Below are positions 43,121-56,088 of a stretch of 64,000 bases of DNA, piece by piece. The stretch comes from Pseudomonas sp. H3(2019) (GTDB taxonomy: Bacteria; Pseudomonadota; Gammaproteobacteria; Pseudomonadales; Pseudomonadaceae). Under the pieces are notes generated by a model. The model saw only the letters and a program-made list of their open reading frames with translations, searched no databases and was not told where the DNA came from. The first letter of the stretch is position 1; each line of letters opens with the position of its first letter. The stretch lies in the NCBI RefSeq assembly GCF_007713465.1, contig NZ_VMSG01000011.1, positions 1 to 64,000 of the forward strand, in the 5' to 3' direction. The position numbers were made by a program, and so were the translations under genes.

Positions 43121-44590
43121 TTACTTCTGGTCCCAGGCCATCGCCCAGTCACTGCCGTAACCCGGCTCGAAACCATTCGCCGTAGGGCTGTATTGCTTGC
43201 AATAGCCCGAATGAGGGAATGGCTTGCACTCATAAACCAAACCGTTTTTGGGCTGAAGCACCCTGGTCCCTGCGGTGTAATCACCGACATTATTCGGGAA
43301 CTCGAAATCGTACTCTTGCGCACCGCCCTCACCGGTGAGTTCGGTTTCTTCGAAAGCCTGGCGAGTGGTGCGGCCGTCTTCCGTGGTACCGACCAGTTTC
43401 ACGCCATGCTTGCCTGGCGCGGAACGCACATCAACATTCAGCACAGTGTTGCTTTGTGCAGCCACCTGCTGTCGGGTGAAGCCCACCTGCTTGTTGTTGT
43501 CATCGAAAATGGTCGCTTCGATGGTCATCGTTCGATTGTTGATTACCGGGACCGCGACTTTGCCAACGCCCTTCACCAGTTCGTGTTCTGGAGCCAGACC
43601 ACCGAATTCCATGCGGGCATCGGTGTCCTCCTGCATGTCCAGTGCTACTTCATAACGGGTGACGCCACTTTCTTTCTGGGCGTACAGCTTGTTCACGCCT
43701 TTGACCGGCTCGATATTGTCGTGCTCATCGCGAATGCCGGCCTTGATCAACGTCTGGGTCTTGTTGATCTGCTCGGCCAGCGTGAACGACCAGTTTTCCG
43801 GTTTGCCTGCTTCAACGCTGTCGATGGTGATCCCGACGCTGTACTGCGGGCTTTCACCACTGTTGGTAAACGCACGCGCCTTGACCTTGTCGCCAGGCAG
43901 CAACGTCGTCGCAGGCGTAATCGTGCCTACAGCGTTCCAGCCACCTGGCAACGCGGCCTCGGCAAGAATGTTGACATCAACGACGTTGTGGAACGCCGCG
44001 TCGGTATCACCGACAGTCCATATACCGAGAATCACATGGTGGCCAGTCTTGTCTTCCGGAATCATGCAAGCGTGCTTGTCCCCGGAGACCGGCGGAACAT
44101 TACCGCCGTCGACAAAACAAAACGGCGTGCTGTCGAAAGAGGCACGCGTGAGCGGCTGATTCGGATTCCAGCCATTTTGGGTAATGAAGTACTGAAATTT
44201 GGTCGCGGGGTGAGCGGCAGTGAATGTCCAATCGAAATCGAGAAAACGGTCCTTGATTTCAATCAAATGCCAACGAGTGGCGGATTGAGCATCGACTGCG
44301 GAATACAGTGCAATACCGCCACTGGCAATCTTGCCGTCAATCGGGCCCTGACCCGGAGCACCACCCATACCGTTTGGAAAGCCCTTGAAGGTTTCACCCA
44401 CGCTTTGTGGCTCGTATTGCGCACCACCACAGTCTTTGTTCAAACCCTTCTGGCAAAGAAAGGCACGGGAGGGAGGCTCGTTCAAGTAACCGTGAGCAGC
44501 AACATTGTGTGAAGCCAACAGGGCCGCCAACAGCGTTAACGAAGAAGCACATCCTGCTAATGCACCTCCTTTAAAAACAGTCATTTTCAT
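43121..44590 (-). CDS. gbpA: chitin-active lytic polysaccharide monooxygenase, GbpA type (AA10)
   Basis: 489-residue exported protein, the same size and domain order as Vibrio GbpA. The signal peptide ends at ...HNVAA; the mature protein begins with His33, which with H127 (TFTAAHPATKF) makes the copper His brace of AA10 LPMOs. Middle GbpA domains (about 215-410) follow, then a C-terminal chitin-binding module with aromatic residues and Cys (YECKPFPHSGYCKQYSP, WAMAWDQK). It cleaves crystalline chitin oxidatively and can mediate adhesion. It is an expected T2SS substrate (CbpD of P. aeruginosa is exported by Xcp), and the T2SS operon follows on the same strand. Confidence 0.9.
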   Translation of the reverse strand: MKMTVFKGGALAGCASSLTLLAALLASHNVAAHGYLNEPPSRAFLCQKGLNKDCGGAQYEPQSVGETFKGFPNGMGGAPGQGPIDGKIASGGIALYSAVDAQSATRWHLIEIKDRFLDFDWTFTAAHPATKFQYFITQNGWNPNQPLTRASFDSTPFCFVDGGNVPPVSGDKHACMIPEDKTGHHVILGIWTVGDTDAAFHNVVDVNILAEAALPGGWNAVGTITPATTLLPGDKVKARAFTNSGESPQYSVGITIDSVEAGKPENWSFTLAEQINKTQTLIKAGIRDEHDNIEPVKGVNKLYAQKESGVTRYEVALDMQEDTDARMEFGGLAPEHELVKGVGKVAVPVINNRTMTIEATIFDDNNKQVGFTRQQVAAQSNTVLNVDVRSAPGKHGVKLVGTTEDGRTTRQAFEETELTGEGGAQEYDFEFPNNVGDYTAGTRVLQPKNGLVYECKPFPHSGYCKQYSPTANGFEPGYGSDWAMAWDQK

Positions 44591-45148
44591 ATTATTAATT
44601 CCAGAACGGTTATAAATACTTAATTACAGATACTGCCACCTGACAGCCACTGCAAAATTTATATCGCATCTTCGCAACTATTCACGCCTGCCAGCACTAA
44701 CAACACACATCAATCCGAGCCACTATCACGACTCAGACCCAGAGTAAAAACAATCAAGTACGAACACTGACACAGCGATACGGACATGATTGCCTTCAGA
44801 TAGGCCTCGCCATGCAGGATGACTAGTGCAATTGCGAAAAGCACTTTACCGCCAAGAACATTAACTCTATGTAGGATCAGTCCTTCGATTAAGAAGGAAA
44901 CATCAGCAACCCAACTGATTCTGACAGAACAGGTAATATCGTCTTACATAACCCCGAATTATTCCTCAAGAATTCAGCACAAGGGCCTACTGCATGAAGG
45001 CAAACAGGTCAGACATATTGCTTGATGAAACACGTCAATATGACAGGCAAGGAGGTTTCAACAGCCGCAAGGCCATCAAAAAAGAAAGGGGGAGTCAATC
45101 GCAGAAACACAGCCTGCCTGGCGCTGTGGCCAGACAGGCTGTTACAGA
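44591..45148 (-). other. LPMO upstream region, non-coding
   Basis: 558 bases between gbpA and the hemE end with no supported gene; short frames here lack ribosome sites and known features. AT-rich near the gbpA start, where its promoter must lie. The right end holds the hemE terminator. Confidence 0.5.
45109..45142 (-). terminator. hemE terminator
   Basis: Stem ACAGCCTG / CAGGCTGT with an inner CTGG/CCAG extension, 6 bases after the hemE stop, followed on the minus strand by TTT. Confidence 0.6.
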
Positions 45149-46216
45149 TTACTGGTGGTATTGCGCCGAAAGCTCATGCACCGCGCGCAGGAAGGCGCCG
45201 GCGTGTTCCGGGTCGACTTCCGGGGTGATGCCATGGCCGAGGTTGAACACGTGGCCGCTGCCTTTGCCGTAGCTGGCGAGAATGCGCCCGACTTCAGCGC
45301 GAATGGCTTCCGGTTTGGCGTAGAGCACGGTCGGGTCCATGTTGCCTTGCAGGGCGACTTTGCTGCCGACACGCTGGCGGGCTTCGCCGATGTCGCAGGT
45401 CCAGTCCAGACCCAGCGCATCAGCACCGGCGTCGGCAATGCTTTCCAGCCACAGGCCGCCGTTTTTGGTAAACAGGATGACCGGCACTTTGCGGCCTTCG
45501 TGCTCACGGATCAGACCGCTGACAATTTTGCGCATGTAGGCCAGGGAGAACTCCTGGTACGCCGCTGCCGAGAGGTTACCGCCCCAGGTGTCGAAGATCT
45601 GCACCGCTTGCGCGCCGGCCATGATCTGGCCGTTGAGGTAGGAGGTGACCGACTGCGCGAGTTTATCCAGCAGCAGGTGCATGGCTTGCGGGTTGTCGTA
45701 GAGCATGGCCTTGGTCTTGCGGAAGTCTTTCGACGAACCGCCTTCGACCATGTAGGTGGCCAGGGTCCATGGGCTGCCGGAGAAGCCGATCAACGGCACA
45801 CGGCCGTTCAGCTCGCGGCGGATGGTGCTGACCGCGTCCATGACGTAACCGAGGTCTTTGTGTGGGTCAGGAATTGGCAGGGCTTCGACGTCGGCCAGGG
45901 TACTGACGACTTTCTTGAAGCGCGGACCTTCGCCGGTTTCGAAGTACAGGCCTTGGCCCATGGCATCGGGAATGGTCAGGATGTCGGAGAAGAGGATCGC
46001 CGCATCCAGCTGTGGATAGCGGTCGAGCGGCTGCATCGTGACTTCGCAAGCGAACTCCGGGTTCATGCACAGGCTCATGAAATCACCGGCCTTGGCACGG
46101 CTGGCGCGGTATTCAGGCAGGTAGCGACCGGCCTGACGCATCATCCACACGGGGGTGACGTCTACGGGTTGCTTGAGCAGGGCGCGAAGGAAACGGTCGT
46201 TCTTCAGGGCAGTCAT
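45149..46216 (-). CDS. hemE: uroporphyrinogen decarboxylase
   Basis: 355-residue HemE with the signature [15 protein letters not shown] near residue 25-39 and [13 protein letters not shown]. It decarboxylates uroporphyrinogen III to coproporphyrinogen III in haem synthesis. Length is normal; start 46216 gives the usual [13 protein letters not shown]. Confidence 0.97.
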   Translation of the reverse strand: MTALKNDRFLRALLKQPVDVTPVWMMRQAGRYLPEYRASRAKAGDFMSLCMNPEFACEVTMQPLDRYPQLDAAILFSDILTIPDAMGQGLYFETGEGPRFKKVVSTLADVEALPIPDPHKDLGYVMDAVSTIRRELNGRVPLIGFSGSPWTLATYMVEGGSSKDFRKTKAMLYDNPQAMHLLLDKLAQSVTSYLNGQIMAGAQAVQIFDTWGGNLSAAAYQEFSLAYMRKIVSGLIREHEGRKVPVILFTKNGGLWLESIADAGADALGLDWTCDIGEARQRVGSKVALQGNMDPTVLYAKPEAIRAEVGRILASYGKGSGHVFNLGHGITPEVDPEHAGAFLRAVHELSAQYHQ

Positions 46217-46330
46217 GTCGGCATCCGGAAAAAAAGTGCGGGCATTTTCTCAGAGCGCGACGCAAAAGGCACGGCAAGCGCCGCACCTTTTGTCTATCGG
46301 GTCAATTTGTCGCGGGTTATAAACAGCCTT

Positions 46331-47897
<1,567 letters not shown>

Positions 47898-50800
47898 TCA
47901 CTGCGGGTTGGCACGGGTGCTGGAAAGCAGCGATTTCAAGTTGGCAGCCTTTGGCTTGACCAACCAGAACCGACGCAAGTAGTCATCGAGGTTCTCAGCG
48001 AGGTTACGACCCCACTCGCTGTCGGTTTCCTCGACGTATTCGTTCAGCACGCGTTGCAGGTGGCTGCGATAGGCTTCCATCGCCTCACCGCTGATCCGCT
48101 GGATTTCCACCAGTTCGTGGTTGACCCGGTCAACGAAGGTGTTGTCCTGGTCGAGCACGTAGGCGAAACCACCGGTCATGCCTGAGCCGAAGTTGTAACC
48201 GGTCTTGCCCAGTACGCAGACGAAACCACCGGTCATGTACTCGCAGCAGTGATCGCCAGTGCCTTCCACCACGGTGTGAGCACCGGAGTTACGCACCGCG
48301 AAGCGCTCGCCCGCGGTACCGGCGGCGAACAGCTTGCCGCCTGTGGCGCCGTACAGGCAGGTGTTGCCGATAATGGCGCTGTCCTGAGTCTTGTAGACGC
48401 TGCCTTTTGGCGGAACGATGACCAGTTTGCCGCCGGTCATGCCTTTGCCGACATAGTCGTTGGCATCGCCTTCGAGGTACATGTTCAGGCCGCCGGCGTT
48501 CCACACACCAAAGCTCTGACCGGCCGTCCCTTTGAAGCGGAAGGTGATCGGCGCATTGGCCATGCCCTGGTTGCCGTGTTTGCGCGCGATTTCACCGGAG
48601 ATCCGCGCGCCGATCGAACGGTCGCAGTTGCAGATATCCAGAGCGAAGTCGGCGCCGCTCAGGTCGTTGATCGCCGAAGTGGCCATCTCGACCATCTTCT
48701 CGGCCAGCAGGCCTTTGTCGAACGGCGGGTTGCGGTCTACCTGACAGAACTGTGGTTTGTCTGCCGGGATGTGATCGCTGCCGAGCAACGGCGTCAGATC
48801 CAGGTGTTGCTGCTTGGCGGTCTGACCTTCGAGGATGTCCAGCAGATCGGTACGACCGATCAACTCTTCGAGGGAGCGCACGCCCAGCTTCGCCAGCCAC
48901 TCACGGGTTTCTTCAGCGACGTAGGTGAAGAAATTCACCACCATGTCGACCGTACCGATGTAGTGGTCCTTGCGCAGTTTTTCGTTCTGAGTCGCTACGC
49001 CGGTGGCGCAGTTGTTCAGGTGGCAGATGCGCAGGTATTTGCAGCCCAGGGCGATCATTGGTGCGGTGCCGAAGCCGAAGCTTTCAGCGCCAAGAATCGC
49101 CGCCTTGATCACGTCGAGGCCGGTTTTCAGGCCGCCGTCAGTTTGCACCCGAACCTTGCCGCGCAAGTCGTTGCCGCGCAGGGTCTGGTGGGTTTCAGCC
49201 AGGCCGAGTTCCCACGGTGCGCCCGCGTACTTGATCGAGGTCAGCGGCGATGCGCCAGTGCCGCCGTCGTAACCGGAAATGGTGATCAGGTCGGCATAGG
49301 CCTTGGCCACGCCAGCGGCGATGGTGCCTACGCCCGCTTCTGCGACCAGCTTCACCGAGACCAGGGCCTTCGGGTTGACTTGTTTCAGGTCGAAAATCAG
49401 CTGCGACAAGTCTTCGATCGAATAGATGTCGTGGTGCGGCGGTGGCGAAATCAGCGTCACGCCCGGCACTGCATAGCGCAGCTTGGCGATCAGACCGTTG
49501 ACCTTGCCGCCTGGCAGCTGACCGCCTTCGCCGGGCTTGGCGCCCTGCGCGACCTTGATCTGCAGCACTTCAGCGTTGACCAGGTATTCCGGGGTTACCC
49601 CGAAACGGCCAGTCGCGACTTGCTTGATTTTCGAGCTCTTGATGGTGCCGTAGCGCGCCGGATCTTCGCCGCCTTCGCCGGAGTTGGAACGCGCACCGAG
49701 GCGGTTCATGGCTTCGGCCAGGGCTTCGTGAGCTTCCGGCGACAATGCGCCGAGGGAGATGCCGGCGGAGTCGAAGCGCTTGAGCACCGATTCCAGTGGT
49801 TCGATTTCGCTGATATCCAGCGGCGTCTCAAGGGTTTTGACCTTGAACAGGTCGCGGATCATCGACACCGGACGGTTGTCCACCAGCGCCGTGTATTCCT
49901 TGAACTTGCTGTAGTCGCCTTGCTGCACAGCGGCTTGCAGGGTGCTGACCACGTCCGGGTTGTACGCGTGATATTCGCCACCGTGGACGAACTTCAGCAA
50001 ACCGCCCTGCTGGATTGGCTTGCGCGGGCTCCAGGCTTCGGCAGCCAAGGCCTTCTGCTCGGCTTCGATGTCGACGAAACGCGCACCCTTGATGCGGCTC
50101 GGCACACCACGGAAACTCAGATCGCAGACTTCCTGAGACAGACCGATGGCTTCGAACAACTGTGCGCCACGGTAGGACGTGATGGTCGAGATGCCCATCT
50201 TCGAGAGAATCTTGAGCAGGCCTTTGGTGATGCCTTTGCGGTAGTTCTTGAACACCTCGTAGAGGTCGCCCAGCACTTCACCGGTGCGGATCAGGTCGCC
50301 CAGCACTTCGTAAGCCAGGAACGGATAAACCGCAGAAGCGCCGAAGCCGATCAGCACCGCGAAGTGATGCGGATCGCGTGCGGTAGCGGTCTCGACCAGG
50401 ATGTTGCTGTCGCAACGCAGGCCTTTTTCGGTCAGGCGATGGTGCACCGCGCCGGTGGCCAGGGAAGCGTGAACCGGCAGTTTGCCCGGGGCAATATGGC
50501 GGTCGCTCAGTACGATCTGGGTACGACCGGAACGCACGGCTTCTTCGGCCTGGTCGGCGATATTGCGCACTGCGGCTTCAAGGCCCAACGCCTCATCGTA
50601 GTTGAGGTCGATGATCTGGCGTTCGAAGCCGGGACGATCGAGGTTCATCAGCGAGCGCCACTTGGCCGGGGAAACGACCGGCGAGCTGAGAATTACGCGC
50701 GAAGCGTGTTCCGGCGACTCCTGGAAGATGTTGCGCTCGGCGCCGAGGCAGACTTCCAGCGACATGACGATGGCTTCACGCAGCGGGTCGATCGGCGGGT

Positions 50801-52349
50801 TGGTGACCTGCGCGAACTGCTGGCGGAAATAGTCATACGGCGTGCGCACACGCTGGGACAGCACTGCCATTGGCGTGTCGTCGCCCATCGAGCCAACGGC
50901 TTCGTAGCCTTGTTCGCCAAGCGGACGCAGCACCTGATCACGTTCTTCGAACGTAACCTGATACATCTTCATGTATTGCTTGAGCTGATCGACGTCGTAG
51001 AACGCCGAACCGTGGTCGTTGTCTTCCATGGTGGCCTGGATGCGCAGGGCATTCTTGCGCAACCATTGCTTGTACGGATGACGGGACTTCAAGCGGTTGT
51101 CGATGGCATCGGTGTCGAGGATCTGACCGGTTTCGGTGTCCACGGCAAAGATCTGACCAGGCCCGACGCGGCCCTTGGCGATCACGTCTTCAGGCTGGTA
51201 GTTCCAGACACCGATTTCCGAGGCCAGGGTGATGAAGCCGTTCTTGGTGGTGACCCAACGCGCCGGACGCAGACCGTTACGGTCGAGCAGGCACACCGCG
51301 TAACGACCGTCGGTCATTACCACGCCGGCCGGGCCGTCCCACGGTTCCATGTGCATCGAGTTGTATTCGTAAAATGCACGCAGATCCGGGTCCATGGTCT
51401 CGACGTTCTGCCACGCAGGCGGAATGATCATCCGCACGCCACGGAACAGGTCGATGCCGCCGGTGACCATCAGCTCCAGCATGTTGTCCATGCTCGAGGA
51501 GTCGGAACCCACGCGGTTGACCAGCGGGCCGAGCTCGTCCAGATCCATCAGATCGTTGGTGAACTTGGTGCGACGCGCCTGCGCCCAGTTACGGTTGCCG
51601 GTAATGGTGTTGATTTCACCGTTGTGCGCCAGAAAGCGGAACGGTTGAGCCAACGGCCATTTCGGCAGGGTGTTGGTGGAGAAGCGCTGGTGAAACACGC
51701 AGATTGCGGTTTGCAGGCGCTGGTCGCTGAGGTCTGGATAGAAGGCGGTCAGGTCCGCCGGCATCATCAGGCCTTTGTAAATGATGGTCTTGTGCGAAAA
51801 GCTGCAGACGTAGTGGTCGAGGTCGGCGGCGTTGGCCACGGACGAGCGACGACGGGACGTGAACAGCTTGATGGCCATGTCCTGATCGCTCAGGCCAGCA
51901 CCGCCGATGAACACTTGTTCGATCTGCGGCAGGCGCTCGAGCGCCAGACGGCCGAGAACGCTGGTGTCGATCGGCACTTTGCGCCAACCCACCAGTTGCA
52001 GGCCGGCCGCCAGGATCTCGCGGTTCATGTTCTCGCGAGCCGCTTCGGCTTTTACCGGGTCCTGGTTGAAGAACACCATGCCCACGGCGTATTGCTTGGG
52101 CAATTCAATACCAAACGTTTCCTGGGCGATGGCGCGCAGGAACACGTCGGGCTTTTGCATCAGCAGACCGCAACCGTCGCCGGTTTTGCCGTCAGCGTTG
52201 ATCCCACCGCGGTGGGTCATGCAGGTCAGGGCCTCAATGGCCGTTTGCAACAGGGTATGACTGGGTTCGCCCTGCATATGGGCTATCAGGCCGAAACCGC
52301 AGTTATCCTTGAACTCATCTGGTTGGTACAGACCTGCTTTCATAGACAC
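47898..52349 (-). CDS. gltB: glutamate synthase large subunit
   Basis: 1483-residue subunit. A short propeptide ends before Cys17 ([11 protein letters not shown]), the N-terminal nucleophile of the class II glutaminase; then the central domain, the FMN-binding synthase domain ([23 protein letters not shown]), the [3Fe-4S] cysteines ([12 protein letters not shown] region is shifted: [15 protein letters not shown]), and the C-terminal beta-helix. The 1412-residue frame on the opposite strand is a codon-bias shadow. Confidence 0.97.
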   Translation of the reverse strand: MSMKAGLYQPDEFKDNCGFGLIAHMQGEPSHTLLQTAIEALTCMTHRGGINADGKTGDGCGLLMQKPDVFLRAIAQETFGIELPKQYAVGMVFFNQDPVKAEAARENMNREILAAGLQLVGWRKVPIDTSVLGRLALERLPQIEQVFIGGAGLSDQDMAIKLFTSRRRSSVANAADLDHYVCSFSHKTIIYKGLMMPADLTAFYPDLSDQRLQTAICVFHQRFSTNTLPKWPLAQPFRFLAHNGEINTITGNRNWAQARRTKFTNDLMDLDELGPLVNRVGSDSSSMDNMLELMVTGGIDLFRGVRMIIPPAWQNVETMDPDLRAFYEYNSMHMEPWDGPAGVVMTDGRYAVCLLDRNGLRPARWVTTKNGFITLASEIGVWNYQPEDVIAKGRVGPGQIFAVDTETGQILDTDAIDNRLKSRHPYKQWLRKNALRIQATMEDNDHGSAFYDVDQLKQYMKMYQVTFEERDQVLRPLGEQGYEAVGSMGDDTPMAVLSQRVRTPYDYFRQQFAQVTNPPIDPLREAIVMSLEVCLGAERNIFQESPEHASRVILSSPVVSPAKWRSLMNLDRPGFERQIIDLNYDEALGLEAAVRNIADQAEEAVRSGRTQIVLSDRHIAPGKLPVHASLATGAVHHRLTEKGLRCDSNILVETATARDPHHFAVLIGFGASAVYPFLAYEVLGDLIRTGEVLGDLYEVFKNYRKGITKGLLKILSKMGISTITSYRGAQLFEAIGLSQEVCDLSFRGVPSRIKGARFVDIEAEQKALAAEAWSPRKPIQQGGLLKFVHGGEYHAYNPDVVSTLQAAVQQGDYSKFKEYTALVDNRPVSMIRDLFKVKTLETPLDISEIEPLESVLKRFDSAGISLGALSPEAHEALAEAMNRLGARSNSGEGGEDPARYGTIKSSKIKQVATGRFGVTPEYLVNAEVLQIKVAQGAKPGEGGQLPGGKVNGLIAKLRYAVPGVTLISPPPHHDIYSIEDLSQLIFDLKQVNPKALVSVKLVAEAGVGTIAAGVAKAYADLITISGYDGGTGASPLTSIKYAGAPWELGLAETHQTLRGNDLRGKVRVQTDGGLKTGLDVIKAAILGAESFGFGTAPMIALGCKYLRICHLNNCATGVATQNEKLRKDHYIGTVDMVVNFFTYVAEETREWLAKLGVRSLEELIGRTDLLDILEGQTAKQQHLDLTPLLGSDHIPADKPQFCQVDRNPPFDKGLLAEKMVEMATSAINDLSGADFALDICNCDRSIGARISGEIARKHGNQGMANAPITFRFKGTAGQSFGVWNAGGLNMYLEGDANDYVGKGMTGGKLVIVPPKGSVYKTQDSAIIGNTCLYGATGGKLFAAGTAGERFAVRNSGAHTVVEGTGDHCCEYMTGGFVCVLGKTGYNFGSGMTGGFAYVLDQDNTFVDRVNHELVEIQRISGEAMEAYRSHLQRVLNEYVEETDSEWGRNLAENLDDYLRRFWLVKPKAANLKSLLSSTRANPQ

Positions 52350-52693
52350 TTTCTCACCAGGCTGCCTCTTATCGAGACAAATTTCTTTTCAATTCAGCCA
52401 GTTACCTTCCACGCCGAACGTACGCCAGCTTTGCGGGGGCAAAAGGGAGGTCATTGTACATACCGACACAAAAGCCCACAAATTTGACGACGAAATGTCG
52501 CAAATCCATGTCGCATTTATGAAAGTTTTAAAGCGATATGCTGTGCTAGTCAAAACATTTTTAATGTTGACCGCAACGACTCAAAGACTACTGTGACGCA
52601 GACACCACAAGGCACGCGGCCTGAAAGGCCAGCGCGCTCTTGCAGAAATTTTGAGGTGCCGGGAGAGGCGGCCTGGGTAAGGCCGCCGAATCT
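52350..52693 (-). other. gltB leader and damX-gltB intergenic region
   Basis: 344 bases without a gene. It contains the gltB promoter candidate (52525-52553) and, at its right end, a GGCGGCC/GGCCGCC hairpin (52667-52687) just after the damX-like stop that may end that transcript. The roughly 175-base leader before gltB is long enough for regulation, but no riboswitch is recognised. Confidence 0.5.
52525..52568 (-). promoter_or_regulatory. candidate gltB promoter with adjoining palindrome
   Basis: On the minus strand TTGACT (52553-52548) and TAAAAC (52530-52525) are separated by 17 bases. Directly upstream lies the perfect palindrome AACATT-TTT-AATGTT (52554-52568), a possible operator. Confidence 0.45.
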
Positions 52694-54307
52694 TCAGCGA
52701 GTTGTAGCCAGGTCCTGTTGGACGCTGGCGACAGAGCGAGGCCAAGGTTTACCAGCCTGAACCTTCGCTGGCAAGGCCTTGATGGCGGTTACGGCTGCAT
52801 CGCGGCTGGCGAAGCTACCGTAAGTGATGACGTAAAGCGGCTTGCCGTTGAGGACTTTCTTGAAATAGCGGTACTCGCCGCCCTGCTCCTTGACGAAGTT
52901 TTGCGCCGAGGTTTCAGAGCTGGTGCCGAGGATTTGCACCACGTAGTTGCCTGGCGCCTGACCTGCGTACCAGGTACCACCGGTCGTGGCTTTGGCGACG
53001 CTCACCGGCTTCTCGACGGGTTTCTCGACGGGTTTCTCGACAGGCTTGGCGACTGGGGCTGGCTTGGCCACTGGAGCCGGTTTGGCCGCAGGTGCCGGGA
53101 CAGGCTTGGCGGTAGCGACCTGAGTCGGCGCAGGCGTTGGTTTGGCTGCAGGCGCTGGCGCAGGTGCTGGCGTCGGACCGGCCGGAATACCGGCTGGCGG
53201 CGCAGTGGTGGTCACGGTAGGCGGTTTGGCGCTGGAACCTTCGACTGGCACGCCGTCGTCGCCTTCAGTGATACCGCCCGCAGCTTCCGCCAATGGGCCG
53301 CGCATAACCGGCTGCGATTGTCCGACCAGCGGCAATGGCATCGGCTGGGTATTACCGGCGAACTCGACCGACGGAGCACCGCCATTCGGTTTCGGTGTGC
53401 CCAGTGGCAATTGCGCCTGCTCATTGGCAGGTGCGCCGGTGGCTGGTGCCTTGCTGCGACCCGGCATCAACCAGGCGGCGGCCACCGCGACCACGACTAC
53501 GGCAGATATCGCCAATACGTGTTTCTTCGGCATGTTGAACCCCATACTTGGACGCTTGACCGCTGAGCGGCTAGCAATCATGGCTTCGATCATCGCATCG
53601 CGGGCGACCTGATTGATGTTTCCAGGCCATCCATCGGAGCTTTCGTGAATCTCAGAGATCTGATTTGCAGAGAAAAGTTCGATTCCCTGACCGGCACCTT
53701 CGAGTCGCTGGGCCAGATATTCGCGGGTTTCTTCTTCGGCGTAAGGTTGCAGTTCGATGACGTGGAAGCGCTCTTCCTCGGTGCTCAACTGCTCCAGTTC
53801 GGCAATCAGCGATGACTCGCCGAACAGGAATACGTGCGGACGACCTTCCGGCGCACCCGCCGCCAGTGCCAGTAACGCTTCAAGGGCGGATTCGTCGAGT
53901 TGCTCGGCGTCATCGACCAGCAAGTAGACTTCCTGGCCCGTCAGTGCGAGCTGCACCACCTGCTTGAGAATCGCGCCAACTTCAGCCTGGGCAACGTTCA
54001 GCGCCTGCGCCACCTGACGCAACACACCTGCCGCATCACCGGCGCCACGGGCGGAAACCACCACGCTCTGCACCGACTGCTTGTTGGTGCTGGCTACCAG
54101 CGCCTGACGCAACAGGGTCTTGCCGCTGCCTTGTGGCCCGGTAACCACCAACAACAACTGGCTGTAACGGGCCAGGTGATGCAGTTGCCCCAGCACGGGC
54201 TTGCGCTGGGCGGGGAAGAACTTGAAGCCAGGCACCCGTGGAGCGAAAGGGTCGTGACTCAACTGGTAATGGCCGAGGAACGCCTCGTCGGCATGCAAAC
54301 TAGTCAT
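52694..54307 (-). CDS. DamX-like AAA ATPase with SPOR domain
   Basis: 537-residue protein. Residues 1 to about 240 are an ExeA/GspA-like AAA domain (Walker A GPQGSGKT 57-64, Walker B LLVDDAEQL); one membrane helix lies near 262-283 (VLAISAVVVVAVAAAWLMPG), then a Pro/Ala/Lys-rich linker, including a tandem VEKP repeat, and a C-terminal SPOR domain (NYVVQILGTSSETSAQNF...) that binds denuded peptidoglycan at the septum. Position beside aroB/aroK matches damX in other gammaproteobacteria. Likely a cell-division protein. Confidence 0.85.
   Translation of the reverse strand: MTSLHADEAFLGHYQLSHDPFAPRVPGFKFFPAQRKPVLGQLHHLARYSQLLLVVTGPQGSGKTLLRQALVASTNKQSVQSVVVSARGAGDAAGVLRQVAQALNVAQAEVGAILKQVVQLALTGQEVYLLVDDAEQLDESALEALLALAAGAPEGRPHVFLFGESSLIAELEQLSTEEERFHVIELQPYAEEETREYLAQRLEGAGQGIELFSANQISEIHESSDGWPGNINQVARDAMIEAMIASRSAVKRPSMGFNMPKKHVLAISAVVVVAVAAAWLMPGRSKAPATGAPANEQAQLPLGTPKPNGGAPSVEFAGNTQPMPLPLVGQSQPVMRGPLAEAAGGITEGDDGVPVEGSSAKPPTVTTTAPPAGIPAGPTPAPAPAPAAKPTPAPTQVATAKPVPAPAAKPAPVAKPAPVAKPVEKPVEKPVEKPVSVAKATTGGTWYAGQAPGNYVVQILGTSSETSAQNFVKEQGGEYRYFKKVLNGKPLYVITYGSFASRDAAVTAIKALPAKVQAGKPWPRSVASVQQDLATTR
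53006..53041 (-). repeat. 12-base tandem repeat in the damX-like linker
   Basis: Three 12-base units (CGGCTTCTCGAC, then GGGTTTCTCGAC twice) encoding consecutive VEKP units in the periplasmic linker. A slippage-prone site likely to vary in length among strains. Confidence 0.8.
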
Positions 54308-54317
54308 CGGGATCTTA

Positions 54318-55418
54318 TTAACCTTTAAGCTGAGCCAGGGCGCGGTAATCCGCTCCCAGCGTGGCCTGTAAAACCTCTTTCGGATAATCGTCGGTCACTA
54401 CGGCTTCGCCCATGCGGCGCAACAACACCAGTCGCAAACGACCGTCGATTACTTTCTTGTCAATTGCCATGTGTTCGAGAAAATCGGCTTCTGTCATCAC
54501 TGAAGGCGGGATGACCGGCAACCCGGCCCGCTGGAACAGGCGAATGCCACGATCACGCTCCTGATCGCTGATCCAGCCCAGACGCGAAGACATTTCCAGA
54601 GCCATTACAGTGCCAGCAGCCACCGCTTCACCATGTAACCAGACACCATAGCCCATGTGGGTTTCGATGGCGTGGCCGAAGGTATGGCCCAGGTTGAGCG
54701 TAGCGCGCACACCAGACTCACGCTCGTCGGCACCGACCACGGCAGCCTTGGCCGCGCAGGAGCGTTCGATAGCGTAGGTCAGTGCCGTTTGATCCAGTGC
54801 CCGCAAGCGATCGACGTTGTCTTCGAGCCAGGTCAGGAACGGCTCGTCGCAGATCAACCCGTACTTGATGACTTCCGCCAGGCCCGCAGACAGTTCGCGA
54901 GCTGGCAAGGTATTGAGCGTGGCGGTATCAATCAACACGACGTTCGGCTGATAGAAGGCGCCAATCATGTTTTTGCCCAGCGGGTGGTTGATGCCGGTCT
55001 TGCCGCCCACCGAGGAGTCGACTTGCGAGAGCAAGGTGGTCGGGACCTGAATGAAATCGACACCACGCTGGTAACAGGCGGCAGCAAAACCGGCCATGTC
55101 GCCAATCACACCGCCGCCCAAAGCGATCACGGTGGTGCGGCGGTCATGGCGAGCGGTGAGCAGGCCGTCAAAGATGGTTTGCAGGGTTTCCCAGTTCTTG
55201 AAGGCTTCACCGTCGGGCAGAACCACGGAAATAACCGAAAACTGTGCAAGGCTGCGGGTCAGACGCTCTAGATACAGCGGCGCAACGGTCTCGTTGGAGA
55301 TGATCGCAACTTGCCGCCCGGCGATATGCGGCGCCAGCAGTTCGGGCTGATCCAGCAACCCTTCGCCAATATGGATCGGGTAGCTTCGCTCGCCTAAATC
55401 GACCTTAAGTGTCTGCAT
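54318..55418 (-). CDS. aroB: 3-dehydroquinate synthase
   Basis: 366-residue AroB: NAD-binding [30 protein letters not shown], and metal-binding His residues in [13 protein letters not shown] and LHGEAV. Second step of the shikimate pathway. Located between aroK and the damX-like gene, 147 bases after aroK. Confidence 0.97.
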   Translation of the reverse strand: MQTLKVDLGERSYPIHIGEGLLDQPELLAPHIAGRQVAIISNETVAPLYLERLTRSLAQFSVISVVLPDGEAFKNWETLQTIFDGLLTARHDRRTTVIALGGGVIGDMAGFAAACYQRGVDFIQVPTTLLSQVDSSVGGKTGINHPLGKNMIGAFYQPNVVLIDTATLNTLPARELSAGLAEVIKYGLICDEPFLTWLEDNVDRLRALDQTALTYAIERSCAAKAAVVGADERESGVRATLNLGHTFGHAIETHMGYGVWLHGEAVAAGTVMALEMSSRLGWISDQERDRGIRLFQRAGLPVIPPSVMTEADFLEHMAIDKKVIDGRLRLVLLRRMGEAVVTDDYPKEVLQATLGADYRALAQLKG

Positions 55419-55565
55419 GTGTCCCCACAGTGAAGTTGGAATCAGGTGTCCGGCCCTACATTATCGACTGACAACATCTGCGTGTGTGACGCTGCCCGTT
55501 CGTCATGCGCCACACCTTCGAGCGGTCATGACCGGAGCCGAGGATAGCGCATTTCGTCCTGCGCA

Positions 55566-56084
55566 TTAACGGGGAGGCAGCTGCTGCAAGCGTTCCAGGA
55601 TGTCCAAGACCACCATCCGCGGCGGCCGCTCATCGGTTTCCACCACCAGGTCGGCGATTTCCCGATACAGCGGATCGCGCAATGCCAGCAGATCCCGGAG
55701 GGTTTTTGCCGGATCGGCGGTGCGCAACAACGGACGATTGCGATCACGCGCGGTGCGCCCGACCTGCTGCTCGACGGACGCGTGCAGATACACCACGCGC
55801 CCGCCAGCGTGCAGCGCCCGACGGTTAGCTTCGCGCATCACTGCGCCACCGCCCGTCGCCAGCACCACGCCATCGAGCGTGCACAGCTCGGCGATCATCG
55901 CCTGCTCGCGGTCGCGAAAGCCGGGTTCGCCTTCTTTGTCGAAGATCCACGGGATATTGGCGCCCGTGCGCAATTCAATTTCCTTATCGGAATCCTTGAA
56001 CGGCAGGCGCAGCTCTTTGGCCAACAAGCGACCGATGGTGCTTTTTCCAGCACCCATCGGCCCAACAAGAATCAAATTTCGCAC
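55566..56084 (-). CDS. aroK: shikimate kinase
   Basis: 172-residue shikimate kinase with P-loop GPMGAGKST (8-16), DSDKEIE and GGGAVM. GTG start 56084, 4 bases after the pilQ stop, so co-transcribed with the pil genes. Confidence 0.97.
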   Translation of the reverse strand: MRNLILVGPMGAGKSTIGRLLAKELRLPFKDSDKEIELRTGANIPWIFDKEGEPGFRDREQAMIAELCTLDGVVLATGGGAVMREANRRALHAGGRVVYLHASVEQQVGRTARDRNRPLLRTADPAKTLRDLLALRDPLYREIADLVVETDERPPRMVVLDILERLQQLPPR

Positions 56085-56088
56085 AGAA

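Noticed and set aside
43061..44512. 483-codon plus-strand frame opposite the LPMO gene
   Set aside because: The minus strand has a signal peptide, His brace and chitin-binding module; the plus frame has no recognisable features.
44994..45272. short overlapping ORFs between gbpA and hemE
   Set aside because: No ribosome sites, no similarity to anything I recognise, and they run into hemE antisense and its terminator.
48249..52487. 1412-codon open frame on the plus strand opposite gltB
   Set aside because: Exact antisense shadow of gltB caused by high-GC third positions; no family features and no ribosome site.
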